NCBI GenBank assembly: GCA_900317715.1
Contig: ONHS01000007.1
Coordinates: 22,222-86,221, forward strand
Source: an uncultured Bacteroidales bacterium
GTDB lineage: Bacteria > Bacteroidota > Bacteroidia > Bacteroidales > WCHB1-69
Reading direction: 5' to 3'
DNA length: 64,000 bases
The translations under genes were made by a program, and so were the position numbers. The number at the start of each line of letters is the position of its first letter. Within the stretch, counting starts at the first letter, position 1. The notes beneath the pieces were generated by a model. It made no database searches and was not told the DNA's origin. It worked only from the letters and a program-made list of their open reading frames with translations. Of the stretch, positions 7,865 to 18,400 are shown in pieces.

Positions 7865-9574
7865 ATGAAAAAAGCATTTTTACTTTTGTTCTGCAGTTTG
7901 TTCGCGATTTTCAGTCTGAACGCGCAAACTGTTGTCCTCGAAGAGGATTTTTCCCTTGTCGGAGCAGACTCCAACCACTCCGTCTATAACAATCTGGACC
8001 AATACACCCAAATCCCGGGTTGGACTGGTAACTGGGTATATACCAGCACTGAGAAGTTGAGGGTGGGCAAATCTTCCGCAGGTGGTTTCCTGATGACCCC
8101 CGCGCTCAACCTTTCCGGCAACAACGGCAGCTTTACCGTAACTTTCGATGTTAAAGCTTGGTCTGCCTCCAACGAGTGCACCAATATGTACGTGTTGGTC
8201 GTCAATGGAACGGACAGCGTGGTGGAAACCGTGAATGGATTGAGCACCAGCCAGTTCCAAACTATCACTTTGCCATTCACGGGCGGTGCAAACGGAACTA
8301 AGATCAAATTCAAGAGCTACCAAGAAACCAAAGCCCGTTTCTTCATCGACAATATTGTGATCACCTCCGTTGAAAGTGGTCCCGACACCATCGCTCCCCA
8401 CATCTCCAGCGTGAATCCTTCCAGCAACCTCCTGGCCGTCGCTTTCAACGAGGCTCTGGATCCCACTTCCGCACAAAACGCCAACAACTATGCGTTGGAC
8501 AACAACATCTCCATCACTTCCGCCACGATGAGCGGAAACACGGTTTCTCTGGCCGTTTCTCCCGCCTTGGTGGAAGGCAATTCTTACACCCTTGTGGTGA
8601 GCAATGTGGCTGACGTCGCCGGCAATGTCATGACGGCTCCTGAATCCATCACCTTCACCTACGGCGTGTCCCCGGATTTCCAAATGGCCAACATCGCTCA
8701 ATTACGCACCAAACTGGATTGCTCAGACAATACCGTCAACATAGCCGACAATGTGGAGTACAAACTTACCGGCGAAGTGATTGTCACCGCAGTGGCCGCC
8801 CACAACAACCAGAAAGTGATTCAAGATGCTTCTGGCGCCGTTCTGGTTTACGATCCCAGCGGTGTCCTCGGTTCTCTTGAAGTCGGCGACAAGGTGAAAG
8901 GTCTTTATGGCACCCTCACCAATTACTACGGATTCCTGGAATTCAAACCCACGCAAGCGTACGAGACATTGGTTTCTGTCTATCAAGATGTCGAACCCTT
9001 GACCATCACGCTGGGTCAGCTCAACGACCAAAGCTTCATGATCCAGCACCAAGCCGAGCTGATCAAACTGAATGACGTAACCTTCACCAGTCCAGGAACT
9101 TTTGCCGTCCTCAACACTTACGAAATCACCCAAAGCGGCACCACGGCAACAGCTGTTTACCCCTATTTCCAAGATGCAAACATCATCGGAACGGACATCC
9201 CTACTGGCAACGTCAGCATCACAGGATTCAATTTTGCCACCGGCAAGATCGGAAGCAACTACTATGATTTCCGTTACTACATCGTGCCGCGCAGCACCAA
9301 CGACTTCAGCACGGGCATTATCAACTACGTGAATGAGAACGACGTGACCGTGGCTCCGAACCCCGCTGTTGACCAAATCAGAATCTCTGTCAGCAACGAT
9401 CAATTCCAGGTTTCTCATTGCTACATCATTGACATCAACGGCAATGTGGTGGCTTCCCAAAATGTGGAAGACAACGCATTCAGCGTGAATGTCAACCAAC
9501 TCGCCTCAGGTTTCTATTTCCTGCGCCTGACCGACGGCAAGAGCAACGTGACAACGAAGTTTGTGAAGAAGTAA
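7865..9574 (+). CDS. T9SS-secreted multidomain protein
   Basis: The 569-residue product has a Sec signal peptide (MKKAFLLLFCSLFAIFSLNA). About 25-170 resembles a choice-of-anchor J/MAM-type jelly roll, 175-270 an SbsA-like Ig domain (HISSVNPSSNLLAVAFNEALDP), and 275-480 an OB-fold-like stretch (LTGEVIVTAVAAHNNQKVIQD). The last 80 residues are a type A T9SS sorting domain (VAPNPAVDQIRISV to LRLTDGKSNVTTKFVKK). The protein should be exported through the outer membrane and anchored or released. No catalytic motif is evident; carbohydrate or nucleic-acid binding is possible but unproven. Confidence 0.85.
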   Translation: MKKAFLLLFCSLFAIFSLNAQTVVLEEDFSLVGADSNHSVYNNLDQYTQIPGWTGNWVYTSTEKLRVGKSSAGGFLMTPALNLSGNNGSFTVTFDVKAWSASNECTNMYVLVVNGTDSVVETVNGLSTSQFQTITLPFTGGANGTKIKFKSYQETKARFFIDNIVITSVESGPDTIAPHISSVNPSSNLLAVAFNEALDPTSAQNANNYALDNNISITSATMSGNTVSLAVSPALVEGNSYTLVVSNVADVAGNVMTAPESITFTYGVSPDFQMANIAQLRTKLDCSDNTVNIADNVEYKLTGEVIVTAVAAHNNQKVIQDASGAVLVYDPSGVLGSLEVGDKVKGLYGTLTNYYGFLEFKPTQAYETLVSVYQDVEPLTITLGQLNDQSFMIQHQAELIKLNDVTFTSPGTFAVLNTYEITQSGTTATAVYPYFQDANIIGTDIPTGNVSITGFNFATGKIGSNYYDFRYYIVPRSTNDFSTGIINYVNENDVTVAPNPAVDQIRISVSNDQFQVSHCYIIDINGNVVASQNVEDNAFSVNVNQLASGFYFLRLTDGKSNVTTKFVKK

Positions 9575-9718
9575 GACGTGTGACGTATGACGTATGACGT
9601 ATGACGTGTGACGTGTGACGTGTGACGTGTGACTTATGATTTATGATTTATGATGTTTGATATATAACGTAGATCGTAAGACTTGAAACTTGAAACCTGA
9701 AACCTGAAACTTGAAACA
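9575..9718. repeat. heptamer tandem repeats after the T9SS gene
   Basis: TGACGTG/TGACGTA units begin immediately after the stop codon, drift into TGATTTA and TGATGTT units, and end with GAAACTT/GAAACCT units. The TGA-bearing units give stops in all frames. Confidence 0.8.
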
Positions 9719-9724
9719 AAAGAA

Positions 9725-9758
9725 AACGGCGGGCATTTTTCAATGCTCGCCGTTTTTT
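9725..9758. terminator. bidirectional terminator between the T9SS gene and clpB
   Basis: AACGGCGGGCA pairs with TGCTCGCCGTT over a short T-rich loop. It is followed by T6 on the plus strand and flanked by A-rich sequence that gives T on the minus strand, so it serves both convergent genes. Confidence 0.88.
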
Positions 9759-9793
9759 CATCGGCCTTCATCGACCTTCATCGGCCTTCATCG

Positions 9794-12391
9794 TCACTTC
9801 TTATAGAATACGAACTTCCCGTCTTCCACAGAATCCACCATGATGGTGTCGCCGGGTGCGAGTTCGTCGGAGAGGATCAGCTTCGAGAGCTCGTTCATGA
9901 TCTGCTTTTGGATAACCCGTTTCAGCGGTCTTGCGCCGAACATCGGGTCGTAGCCCAAATCGGCCAAGAGTTTCATCGCGTAGTCGCTGAACTCGATATT
10001 CAGATTCTTTTGCTCCAACAGCTTGCGCAAATTGTTGAGTTGCAAGTTGATAATGTCCTTGATTTCGCGTTTCGACAGCGGCTGGAACATCACGATTTCA
10101 TCGATACGGTTCAGGAACTCGGGTTTTAACGTCTTCTTCAACAGCTCGTTCAATTCCGCTTTCGTTTTACGGAAGATTTCCTCCTCAGACTGTCCATTCG
10201 GGTTGGAGTAGTTCTCTTGGATGATGTTCGAACCAAGGTTGGAGGTCATGATGATGATGGTGTTCTTGAAGTCTGCCACCCTACCCTTGTTGTCGGTAAG
10301 CCGTCCGTCATCCAACACTTGCAATAGCACGTTGAAGACATCCGGATGGGCTTTCTCGATTTCGTCGAACAAGATCACGGAGTACGGTTTCCGACGCACC
10401 TTTTCGGTGAGTTGACCGCCTTCATCGTAGCCCACATATCCGGGAGGCGAACCGATGAGTCGGGAGACAGAGTAGGATTCCTGGAATTCGCTCATGTCGA
10501 ACCGCGTCATAGCCTCCTCCGTATTGAACAGATACTCAGCTAAAGCTTTGGCCAACTCGGTCTTACCTACGCCCGTGGTGCCCATGAAGATGAACGATCC
10601 CAAAGGTCTGCGCGCATCTTGCAGGCCCGCACGGCTCCGACGGATAGCATCGGAGACAGCCTCGATAGCCTCGTCCTGACCGATGACCCGTTTGTGCAGT
10701 TCCTCCTCCAAATGCAGCAGTTTCGATTTCTCGCTCTGCATCATCTTGTTGACAGGGATGCCGGTCCAACGCGCCACCACTTCGGCGATGTCGTCAGCGG
10801 TGACCTTCTCGTCAATCAAAGCATTGTCGCCCTGCAATTCTTCCAATTCGCCCTGCAACTTCACGATCTTATCCTCATCACTCTTGATGAGTCCGTAACG
10901 CAGTTCGGCCACACGACCGTAGTTACCCTGACGCTCCTGTTCAGCAGCCTCGAGCTTGTAGGCCTCGATTTCATCCTTGCAGTGCTGGATTTGGTCCATA
11001 ATCTCCTTTTCGCTGCGCCATTTTGTCGAAAGAGCGTTGCATTTTTCTTGCAATTCGGCAATTGTTTTGCTCAATTGCGCCACTTTTGCCTCGTCCTTTT
11101 CGATTTTCAACGCCTCGCGCTCGATTTCCAACTGGGAGATACGGTGTTGGACATCGTCTAACTCCTCAGGCACGGAGTTGATTTCGAGTTTCAGCTTGGC
11201 AGCAGCTTCGTCGATTAAGTCGATGGCTTTGTCGGGGAGGAAACGGTCGCCGATGTAACGTTGCGACAGTTCCACAGCCGCGATGATGGCCTCGTCCATG
11301 ATCTTCACCTGATGGTGGTTCTCATAGCGTTCCTTCAAGCCACGAAGAATGGAGATAGCACTATATTTGTCTGGTTCTTCGATTTTTACGGGTTGGAAAC
11401 GACGCTCCAAAGCCTTGTCTTTCTCAAAGTACTTCTGGTACTCATCGAGGGTCGTTGCGCCGATGGAGCGCAGTTCACCACGCGCCAAAGCGGGTTTCAG
11501 GATGTTGGCGGCATCCATAGCTCCTTCGCCCGATGCGCCTGCCCCCACGAGGGTGTGGATCTCATCAATGAAGAGGATGATTTCGCCGTTAGACTCGATC
11601 ACCTCGTTGACGACGCTCTTCAGACGTTCCTCGAACTCGCCTTTGTACTTGGCGCCGGCGATGAGGGCACCCATGTCGAGGGAGAACAACTTCTTGGTTT
11701 TCAAGTTTTCCGGAACATCACCGCTGACCAAACGTTGGGCCAAGCCCTCCGCGATAGCCGTCTTACCGACACCGGCCTCACCGATCAAAATCGGGTTGTT
11801 CTTCGTACGGCGTGAAAGAATCTGCAGCACACGTCTTATCTCTTCATCACGACCGATCACAGGGTCGAGTTTGCCTTTGCGGGCCATTTCGTTGAGATTC
11901 TTGGCGTATTTGTTCAACGCATTCAACGTTTCCTCTGAGTTTTCGCCGGTTACCTTCTTTCCGTTATGGAGTTCGGCGATAGCCGCTTTCAGGCTCTTTT
12001 CGGTGATGCCCGCGTCCTTCAGCATCTGCGCCGCCTGACCGCCGGCCATGAAGATACCGTAGAGCAGATGCTCCAAGGCCATGTACTCGTCGCCGGAAGC
12101 GTCGCAGAACATGGCGGCCTTCTGCATGGCGGTCTGGGTGGTGCCGCCGAGGTAGATTTCGTTGCCGCTGCTCTTGGGCAGACGGTTGATTTCGCGCTCC
12201 ACGGCCTGTTTGAGCGTTTGAGGGTTACACGATTGTTTCTTCAGCAAAAAGGGGATCACGTTGTCATCCGTGTCAAGCATAGCTTTGAGGATGTGCAGGG
12301 TGTCCACCTGCTGGTTTTGATTGCGCGCCGCCAACATCTGGGCATTGCCAATCACTTCTTGGGTTTTGATTGTTAAATTATTCGGATTCAT
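9794..12391 (-). CDS. clpB: ATP-dependent disaggregase ClpB
   Basis: An 865-residue Hsp100 chaperone that, with DnaK, resolubilises aggregated proteins in the cytoplasm. The N-domain (residues 1-145, [15 protein letters not shown]), NBD1 with Walker [10 protein letters not shown], a long coiled-coil middle domain (about 400-530) and NBD2 with GTTGVGKTE, plus the arginine-finger region [13 protein letters not shown], are all in order. The middle domain separates ClpB from ClpC/ClpA. It is full length. Its promoter box TATCTTTG is about 120 bp upstream, beyond heptamer repeats. Confidence 0.97.
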   Translation of the reverse strand: MNPNNLTIKTQEVIGNAQMLAARNQNQQVDTLHILKAMLDTDDNVIPFLLKKQSCNPQTLKQAVEREINRLPKSSGNEIYLGGTTQTAMQKAAMFCDASGDEYMALEHLLYGIFMAGGQAAQMLKDAGITEKSLKAAIAELHNGKKVTGENSEETLNALNKYAKNLNEMARKGKLDPVIGRDEEIRRVLQILSRRTKNNPILIGEAGVGKTAIAEGLAQRLVSGDVPENLKTKKLFSLDMGALIAGAKYKGEFEERLKSVVNEVIESNGEIILFIDEIHTLVGAGASGEGAMDAANILKPALARGELRSIGATTLDEYQKYFEKDKALERRFQPVKIEEPDKYSAISILRGLKERYENHHQVKIMDEAIIAAVELSQRYIGDRFLPDKAIDLIDEAAAKLKLEINSVPEELDDVQHRISQLEIEREALKIEKDEAKVAQLSKTIAELQEKCNALSTKWRSEKEIMDQIQHCKDEIEAYKLEAAEQERQGNYGRVAELRYGLIKSDEDKIVKLQGELEELQGDNALIDEKVTADDIAEVVARWTGIPVNKMMQSEKSKLLHLEEELHKRVIGQDEAIEAVSDAIRRSRAGLQDARRPLGSFIFMGTTGVGKTELAKALAEYLFNTEEAMTRFDMSEFQESYSVSRLIGSPPGYVGYDEGGQLTEKVRRKPYSVILFDEIEKAHPDVFNVLLQVLDDGRLTDNKGRVADFKNTIIIMTSNLGSNIIQENYSNPNGQSEEEIFRKTKAELNELLKKTLKPEFLNRIDEIVMFQPLSKREIKDIINLQLNNLRKLLEQKNLNIEFSDYAMKLLADLGYDPMFGARPLKRVIQKQIMNELSKLILSDELAPGDTIMVDSVEDGKFVFYKK

Positions 12392-12421
12392 ATTTTTTTC
12401 GGTTTAAGGGTTATTGAAATT

Positions 12422-12600
12422 TAAGATTGACGTATGACGTAAGACTTATGACGTATGACTTTGAGGTATTCACACGTCATGCGTCCAACGTCATACGTCT
12501 AACATCAATGCAAAGATATTGCCAATTGGAAACAACTGACAAAATGGCAGAACAGCAAGTTTCAAGTGTCAACTTGGAACCTGGAACTTAGAACTTGGAA
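12422..12600. repeat. heptamer repeats flanking the clpB promoter
   Basis: TGACGTA/TGACTTA units lie between clpB and its -7 box, and GAACTTG/GGAACCT-type units lie upstream of it, next to the prmC stop. Confidence 0.7.
12511..12518 (-). promoter_or_regulatory. -7 box of clpB
   Basis: TATCTTTG on the minus strand matches TAnnTTTG. It leaves a leader of about 115 nt filled mostly by heptamer repeats. No CIRCE-type inverted repeat is seen. Confidence 0.55.
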
Positions 12601-12604
12601 CAAA

Positions 12605-13459
12605 TTATAGTCTTGCGGCGGATATCATGCGGGGTTGGCCGTTGATGTCACGGAATGATTGTACTGCCAAGAACCCGAACGATTGGAGCATTTCGGCAAG
12701 TTCTTCGTGGAAATCGTGGTAGGTCTCCACGTATAGGCGTCCGCCGGGGGCGAGTGTGCGCTGCGCAAGGCGGGCGAGGGCGCGGTAACACCACAGTTTG
12801 TCGTCGTCGGGGACGAACAGCGCGGTTTCCGGCTCGTAATCGGTCACGTTTTTGTGCAGGGTTGCGCGGTCGGAAGCGGGAATGTAGGGCGGATTGCTGA
12901 CGATGACATCGAAGCGCGTCTCCCCGAAGGGCAAATGCTCCACATCGGCCATGTCATGACGGGCGAAGGTCACCCCTACCCCGTTGCATTCGGCGTTCTC
13001 GCGGGCCACCGCCAAGGCATCCTCGGAGATGTCAGTAGCGAAAACCTCTACGTCGGGCAGCATTTTAGCCAAAGAAATTGCAATGCAGCCGCTGCCCGTG
13101 CCGACATCCCAAATCCTGACCTTTTGACCCTCGTACTGTTGTACCACCCGCTGCACCAACTCTTCCGTCTCGGGGCGCGGAATCAACACCGCCGGCGAAA
13201 CCTTGAACGACAGTCCGTAAAACTCCGTCTCGCCCAGCACGTACTGCAGCGGACAGCCTTCGGCGAGCCGTTCCATGTCGCGTCGGATAGCTGGCATCAG
13301 CGTTTCATCCACGGGTTCATTCCCGCGCAACGCCAGCTCGTAGCGCTCCATCCTCATCCGCGCACACACATACCACGAAGCCACCGCAGCCGCTTCACGA
13401 GGGTCGTAGAGCGGCTGCAAAGATTGGGTGATATCGTTAGTTAATTGCTTAATCGTCAT
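12605..13459 (-). CDS. prmC: peptide chain release factor N5-glutamine methyltransferase
   Basis: A 284-residue SAM-dependent methyltransferase that modifies the GGQ glutamine of release factors. It has the N-terminal helical substrate domain (1-90), the SAM-binding loop DVGTGSGCIAISLA, the acidic ATDISEDAL motif and the catalytic NPPYIP motif. Length is normal. It is a single gene flanked by heptamer repeats on both sides. Confidence 0.95.
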   Translation of the reverse strand: MTIKQLTNDITQSLQPLYDPREAAAVASWYVCARMRMERYELALRGNEPVDETLMPAIRRDMERLAEGCPLQYVLGETEFYGLSFKVSPAVLIPRPETEELVQRVVQQYEGQKVRIWDVGTGSGCIAISLAKMLPDVEVFATDISEDALAVARENAECNGVGVTFARHDMADVEHLPFGETRFDVIVSNPPYIPASDRATLHKNVTDYEPETALFVPDDDKLWCYRALARLAQRTLAPGGRLYVETYHDFHEELAEMLQSFGFLAVQSFRDINGQPRMISAARL

Positions 13460-13480
13460 TGTGTTGGGATAGTTTTGTGA

Positions 13481-13640
13481 CGTGTGACATGTGACTTATG
13501 ATTTATGATTTGTGACTTGTGATTTATGATAGTCTCCAACATCCAACATCAAACATCAAACATCATACATCAAACATCATACATCATACATCATACATCA
13601 TACATCATACGTCATACGTCTAACGTCTAACGTCTTACTT
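13481..13640. repeat. heptamer repeats between prmC and the DoxX-like gene
   Basis: TGACGTG/TGATTTA-type units on the prmC side, then a run of ACATCAT/ACATCAA units, then ACGTCTA-type units that reach the stop codon of the DoxX-like gene. Confidence 0.8.
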
Positions 13641-14802
13641 CCTCCGGAAAGTCTCTCCACGCCCATTTCTCCTTCACCACGCCTTTGTTGATGACCATGA
13701 TGCCGGGGTTGGAGCGCATGGCGTCGCGGACCATGAAGGGACCGTGGACGGGATCGATCGGGTTGTAATAGACAGGGAACTCAATGCCGTATTTCTTCAC
13801 AAATTCGGCAATTTCCTCTTCCGAAGAGTTGGTGATGGCCACGAAGTCAACACCGTTTTCTTCGCAGGCTTTGGCGAGCGTCATGGCTTTCTGCATACCC
13901 TTCTCCTTCGCCTCGCTCAAATCGTGTACGTATAATATATAGGTATCGCTCTCTTTGTCGGTGGCGAAGTAATCGGGCGCGTGGTCGGCACCGCTCTCGT
14001 CCAGCATGTTGAAACCATCAATCTTGGCTTTCACCTCTTCCTTGATGATTTTGTCCTCGCGATCCACATACTCATTGTTCTCGTAAAATGAATCATCTTG
14101 CGTCATCAGCTCGTCTTGCGTGAGTCTGACCTCCTCGCCAGTGGCATTGTTCTTATAAATGAACACAACCTCCTTTTGCGCGGGTTGCGCCACGAACACA
14201 GAGACATCCTTGCCCTTCTTCCAGTCACTCTTGCCGATGAACGGAAGATGATGGATAACGTAGAGCTGGAAGCAGACCGAGATGACAGCAAACAACACGA
14301 CGCAGAGCCACTGCCCGAGCTCTGTCAGTCGGCAATCCTTGATCTTCTTGCGGTTGAAGAATACGATCAAGGTCGGTATGATAAAGCCCACGTTCTTGAG
14401 GAAAGTGGCCTTGTTGGACATCTCAATCACATCGCCGAAGCAGCCGCAATCCTTCACCACTCCGAAATAGTGGATGCCATTGACCTCCATGTATTCCGCA
14501 ATCGCCAACCAAAGGGTCAGGAAGAAGAAGAAAGTCATGAACAGAAGGTAGCCCCAAGCTGCCCACTGCACTTTCACGCGCAGGAGCAACATGCAGCCCA
14601 GCACGAACTCGCACATGATGGCCACCACCGCCGCAAACAAGGCCAGTGGATGGAGGAAGCCTATGTGGAAGGAGACGAAGTAGTCGTTCATCGTCACCCC
14701 GAAGCCCACCGGGTCTATTGCTTTTGTAAAACTGGAAAAGATAAACAAGCACCCCAAAAGGATGCGGATAATTTTCAGCCAGATAGGTTCTTTTTTTGCC
14801 AT
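13627..14802 (-). CDS. BT_3928-type DoxX-like membrane protein with thioredoxin-like C-terminus
   Basis: The 391-residue product begins with four or five membrane helices of DoxX type (IRILLGCLFIFSSFTKAIDP and onward to about residue 190). It continues with a soluble region whose end resembles a thioredoxin fold (GVDFVAITNSSEEEIAEFVKKYGIEFPVYY, then NPGIMVINKGVV) but has no CXXC motif. It belongs to a Bacteroidota-specific family, usually next to a DUF1599 gene as here. Function is unknown. The start at 14802 (MAKKEPIWLK) is chosen because upstream in-frame codons lie in a TGACGTA repeat. Confidence 0.8.
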   Translation of the reverse strand: MAKKEPIWLKIIRILLGCLFIFSSFTKAIDPVGFGVTMNDYFVSFHIGFLHPLALFAAVVAIMCEFVLGCMLLLRVKVQWAAWGYLLFMTFFFFLTLWLAIAEYMEVNGIHYFGVVKDCGCFGDVIEMSNKATFLKNVGFIIPTLIVFFNRKKIKDCRLTELGQWLCVVLFAVISVCFQLYVIHHLPFIGKSDWKKGKDVSVFVAQPAQKEVVFIYKNNATGEEVRLTQDELMTQDDSFYENNEYVDREDKIIKEEVKAKIDGFNMLDESGADHAPDYFATDKESDTYILYVHDLSEAKEKGMQKAMTLAKACEENGVDFVAITNSSEEEIAEFVKKYGIEFPVYYNPIDPVHGPFMVRDAMRSNPGIMVINKGVVKEKWAWRDFPEEVRR

Positions 14803-14810
14803 AATAATCT

Positions 14811-14890
14811 TGACGTTTGACGTTTGACGTATGACGCATGACACATGACGTATGACATCCAACGTCACACGTCATAAGTCATACGTCTAA
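14811..14890. repeat. TGACGTA/TGACGTT heptamer repeats
   Basis: About ten 7-bp units fill the 84-bp gap between the DUF1599 and DoxX-like genes. Confidence 0.8.
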
Positions 14891-15444
14891 ATTTCTTTCT
14901 CAACAACAAGTCGAATCAAACAAAACATTGAATAGTTGATCATATCGTAATAGTTCGCGTCGAGGCCTTCGGAGACGAGGGTGTTGCCATGGTGGTCTTC
15001 GATGGACTTGGTGCGGAATATCTTCATGAGGATGATGTCGGCGATGGAACTGATGCGCATCTGTCGCCATGCCTCGCCGTAGTCGTGGTTCTTGTTCATC
15101 ATCAGGTCTTTGGCCGCGTGGATGTACTTGTCGTAGAGTTCGGTCACGGTCTTCACGTCCATATCGACCTCCTCCTGCGAGTTGGCCACGCCCACTTCCA
15201 GCTGGATGAGGGCCATCACGCAGTAGTTGACAATGCCCACGAATTCGGGGATGATACCCTCGGCCACCTTCGCCTCTCCCTTCTCCTGGATGCTGCGGAT
15301 ACGGTTGGCCTTGATGTAAATCTGGTCGGTGAGCGACGGCAAACGCAAGATGCGCCACGCCGTGCCGTAATCAATCGCCTTCTTGCAGAAAATATCCCGG
15401 CAATAGGCAATCACCTCGTCATATTGTTTGGAAGTATCAGCCAT
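14887..15444 (-). CDS. DUF1599 (Nmad1-type) protein with internal duplication
   Basis: A 185-residue protein made of two tandem copies of one all-helical module: DYGTAWRILRLPSLTDQIYIK in the first half and DYGEAWRQMRISSIADIILMK in the second. This is the DUF1599/nucleotide-modification-associated family; the DYGxAWR motif is its hallmark. Biochemical role is unknown. Its ATG shares a base with the stop of the gingipain-like protease gene (TAATG), so a cytoplasmic protein is co-translated with a secreted protease. Confidence 0.85.
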   Translation of the reverse strand: MADTSKQYDEVIAYCRDIFCKKAIDYGTAWRILRLPSLTDQIYIKANRIRSIQEKGEAKVAEGIIPEFVGIVNYCVMALIQLEVGVANSQEEVDMDVKTVTELYDKYIHAAKDLMMNKNHDYGEAWRQMRISSIADIILMKIFRTKSIEDHHGNTLVSEGLDANYYDMINYSMFCLIRLVVEKEI

Positions 15445-18400
15445 TATTTCTTGATCACTTTGAAATTACGTGTTTGATTGTTGCCAAAGGTCACCTGCAA
15501 AAGGTAAATGCCCGTCGGTACATCGTTCATACTCACCTCATAGCGGAAATCGCCATTGGCATTCATCGTCTTCACCATCCGACCGTTAATGTCTAAGAGG
15601 GCAACCTTTCCAATAGGCTCTTCGCTTTCCACGTTCACCCACTGGGTGGCCGGGTTCGGATAGACGGAAGTGCGGATTTCCGTATAGGCATGCACGCTCA
15701 CGTCGTCATTCACATCCTCAATCACAGCGACACTGTTGCAAGGCAGGACAACGTCATCCACATATGCACAGTCCTGACCGCCAGTAGTACTGTAATCTTT
15801 CTCGTAAGAAAAAACGATGGTATGATTGCCAGCAGGAACATCAACGGCAACCTGAGTCCAATCATCATCACCAGAAGCTTCATCTTTCTTAACATTATCT
15901 ATGTAAAGATAGAAGAAATCATAACCCTGCTCGCTACTCACCTTTCGATAATAGGAAAGAGTGGCGGTTTCCGGCGTAGAAACAGAGATTTGCATGCGGG
16001 ATCTCTGACTGTTAGGAAGATTTCGAGCGGAACGAGCGGAGAAATCACCGGAATGTGCCGCTTGTGAGGTCGCTATCCACGAATAATTATTCATCGTCCA
16101 GTCTAAATGCGTGAAATCACCGCTTTCAAAATTGTCGAACGGAACACCCACCAAGATGGTGATCGTGTCTATTTTATGCTCATTCCCGTATGTGGTGTGA
16201 TAATACAAGTTCACCTTTGAACGTTCAGGAACCGTATCGGCAATCTCCACTTGGAAGGTTCTGACAGAGGTTTGGTTGGGAGCAAGGCCAGAAATGGAAG
16301 AGGGATCTGTAACCACCTTAACACCAGAATAATTACAGGTCAAATCCACATTGCCATTAGCCACAGCGACATGACCTACATTCCGGTTATTGAACTCAAA
16401 GGTAACTTCATCTCCAGATGCGAAAGTACTGACCTGAACATCATCCACCTTCGCGGAATAATCCGTCATTCTCACGTCGGGCAATACCACTCTGACATTC
16501 ACATCACGCGTGATAGTGGTATTATTCCAATGAACATTCAACACGAAGGGCAATGTCGCATAGTCCTTAGACGGGGGCATCACGAAAGAGAATGCGTTGT
16601 TACGGTTCTCTACGCTCTCCACGCTAATCGCTCCCACAAAGACAGAATCCTGCAACATGGTGAGGGGCTCGTTAGGGGTCAAAGTGGCATAGACACCCGA
16701 TGCGGCCGTGACACCCACATTGGAAAGACTGAGGTTGAAATACACGGTGTTGCCCGCTTGGAAGTTGGTGTTTTCCGCTACAGACACTGACACTGGCACA
16801 ACATACGGACCATCCGGCGAAATCATGGTCACATTCATGAAGAATGGCACTCTGTTCTGAGCCAACACAACGAGCTCGCATTGTCCCACATTCATACCTT
16901 GCGGAAGGCTTAAGGTCGCATTGCCGTCTGCATCGGCGAAAGTAGCCGCCAAATACTCATTATTCTGAGTCAAAGCCACATACGCGTATGGAGGCAACAA
17001 AGAGACCGCGTAGGTCGAATCCCCCACACGAATCACCTGACTGGCCTCTACATCCATCGTTTCAGGAATGCCGAGGAAGATTCTCACGGAGGGATCGCCG
17101 AAGCAGTGATAAATCTCCCAATAATACTTTTTCAGACTGGAAGAGGTGGCCTGCACCGTCATGTTACCGGCCGTCATCATGCCGCTGATCGTGGAAACCC
17201 AAGCGTTGTAATTCTCATTATGCTGGTGGAACAGTTTGTCGTAAGCCCCAAGAGCGCTGGCTGAATAAGTGGGATTGGCGGTGATGTTGCTGCGATAACC
17301 GACAGCCCAGTAGAAGTCCTCGCCCCAGTAGCTATTGTTGGAAGCGCCGATATAGCCCATAGCGCCCTTCTTCTCCGCACGCAAAAGCGCTTCGCCGAAA
17401 CACTCGGAGGTCTTGAAATTACCGGATTGACAGCAGTTACCAATCATCAATCCGTATTTGTCGGTATTTTGGAGTTGCGCCACCTGCGAAACCGTGAAGG
17501 AAGGATCTGCCCAGCTGGTCTCGCTGCCGTGCGCCGTATAGTTCACCAAACCGGCACCTGCACTCACTTCTGAACGGATTTGTGCGGCCTGTGAGGAACA
17601 ATTATACATGTGAGCCATCACATTGGTGTAATTGTGCTCAGGATTGTCGGTTTTGACATAATTGTTTTTGATGTAATTGACCTGACCATCGGCGTGGACA
17701 GGACCATAGTTTTGGTCGGTACCTGCAATCAACACAGCATTGCCAAGATAGGAGGGATCCGGCATTGAATATTGCTCATACATCATGATCTTCTCGATCT
17801 GATTGGAGAGTTGCTGGTTGTTCGTGGCGGAAAGTCTGCCATAATAACAGTCGGGGATGTAGTCACTGTTATCAGCCGTGGCGTAATAGAGGTCGGTAAT
17901 GTGGTTTTCGCCCGATACCTCTGTCGAAAATGCGGGAAGTTGCTCCCGGTCACCCAAGAAAAGCAAATAGGTCGGGGCAGGATTATCGGCCGTCGCGTTG
18001 TTGAAATGCGAACGGATGTAGCTTTGAATGGAAGTCGTGGTGGTGCCCACTTGAGGATTGTTGGTGAAGACCAGTTCCACAAGATAGCCCAATCGCTTTT
18101 TCCAAGCCACGAATGCAGCCAAATCATCATTGTTCTCGAACATAGAGTTACCGATAATCAAATATTTGATCGGAACGCCGGAGAACTCACTGCGAGTTGC
18201 CTGCATCTTATTTATAACCAGATTTTTATCCAAACCGAAGAGAGGTGATGCATGTTGTTGTAAAGCGTAGGTCTGCGCCATATCCGCATTGGCGAAAGTA
18301 AATTCCACATCAATACGGGTATAGATTCTAACGATTTGGCTAACAGGATTATACTGTATCGGCGCCACATGGACCGTGGCCAAGGCAGCACTTCTCTGCA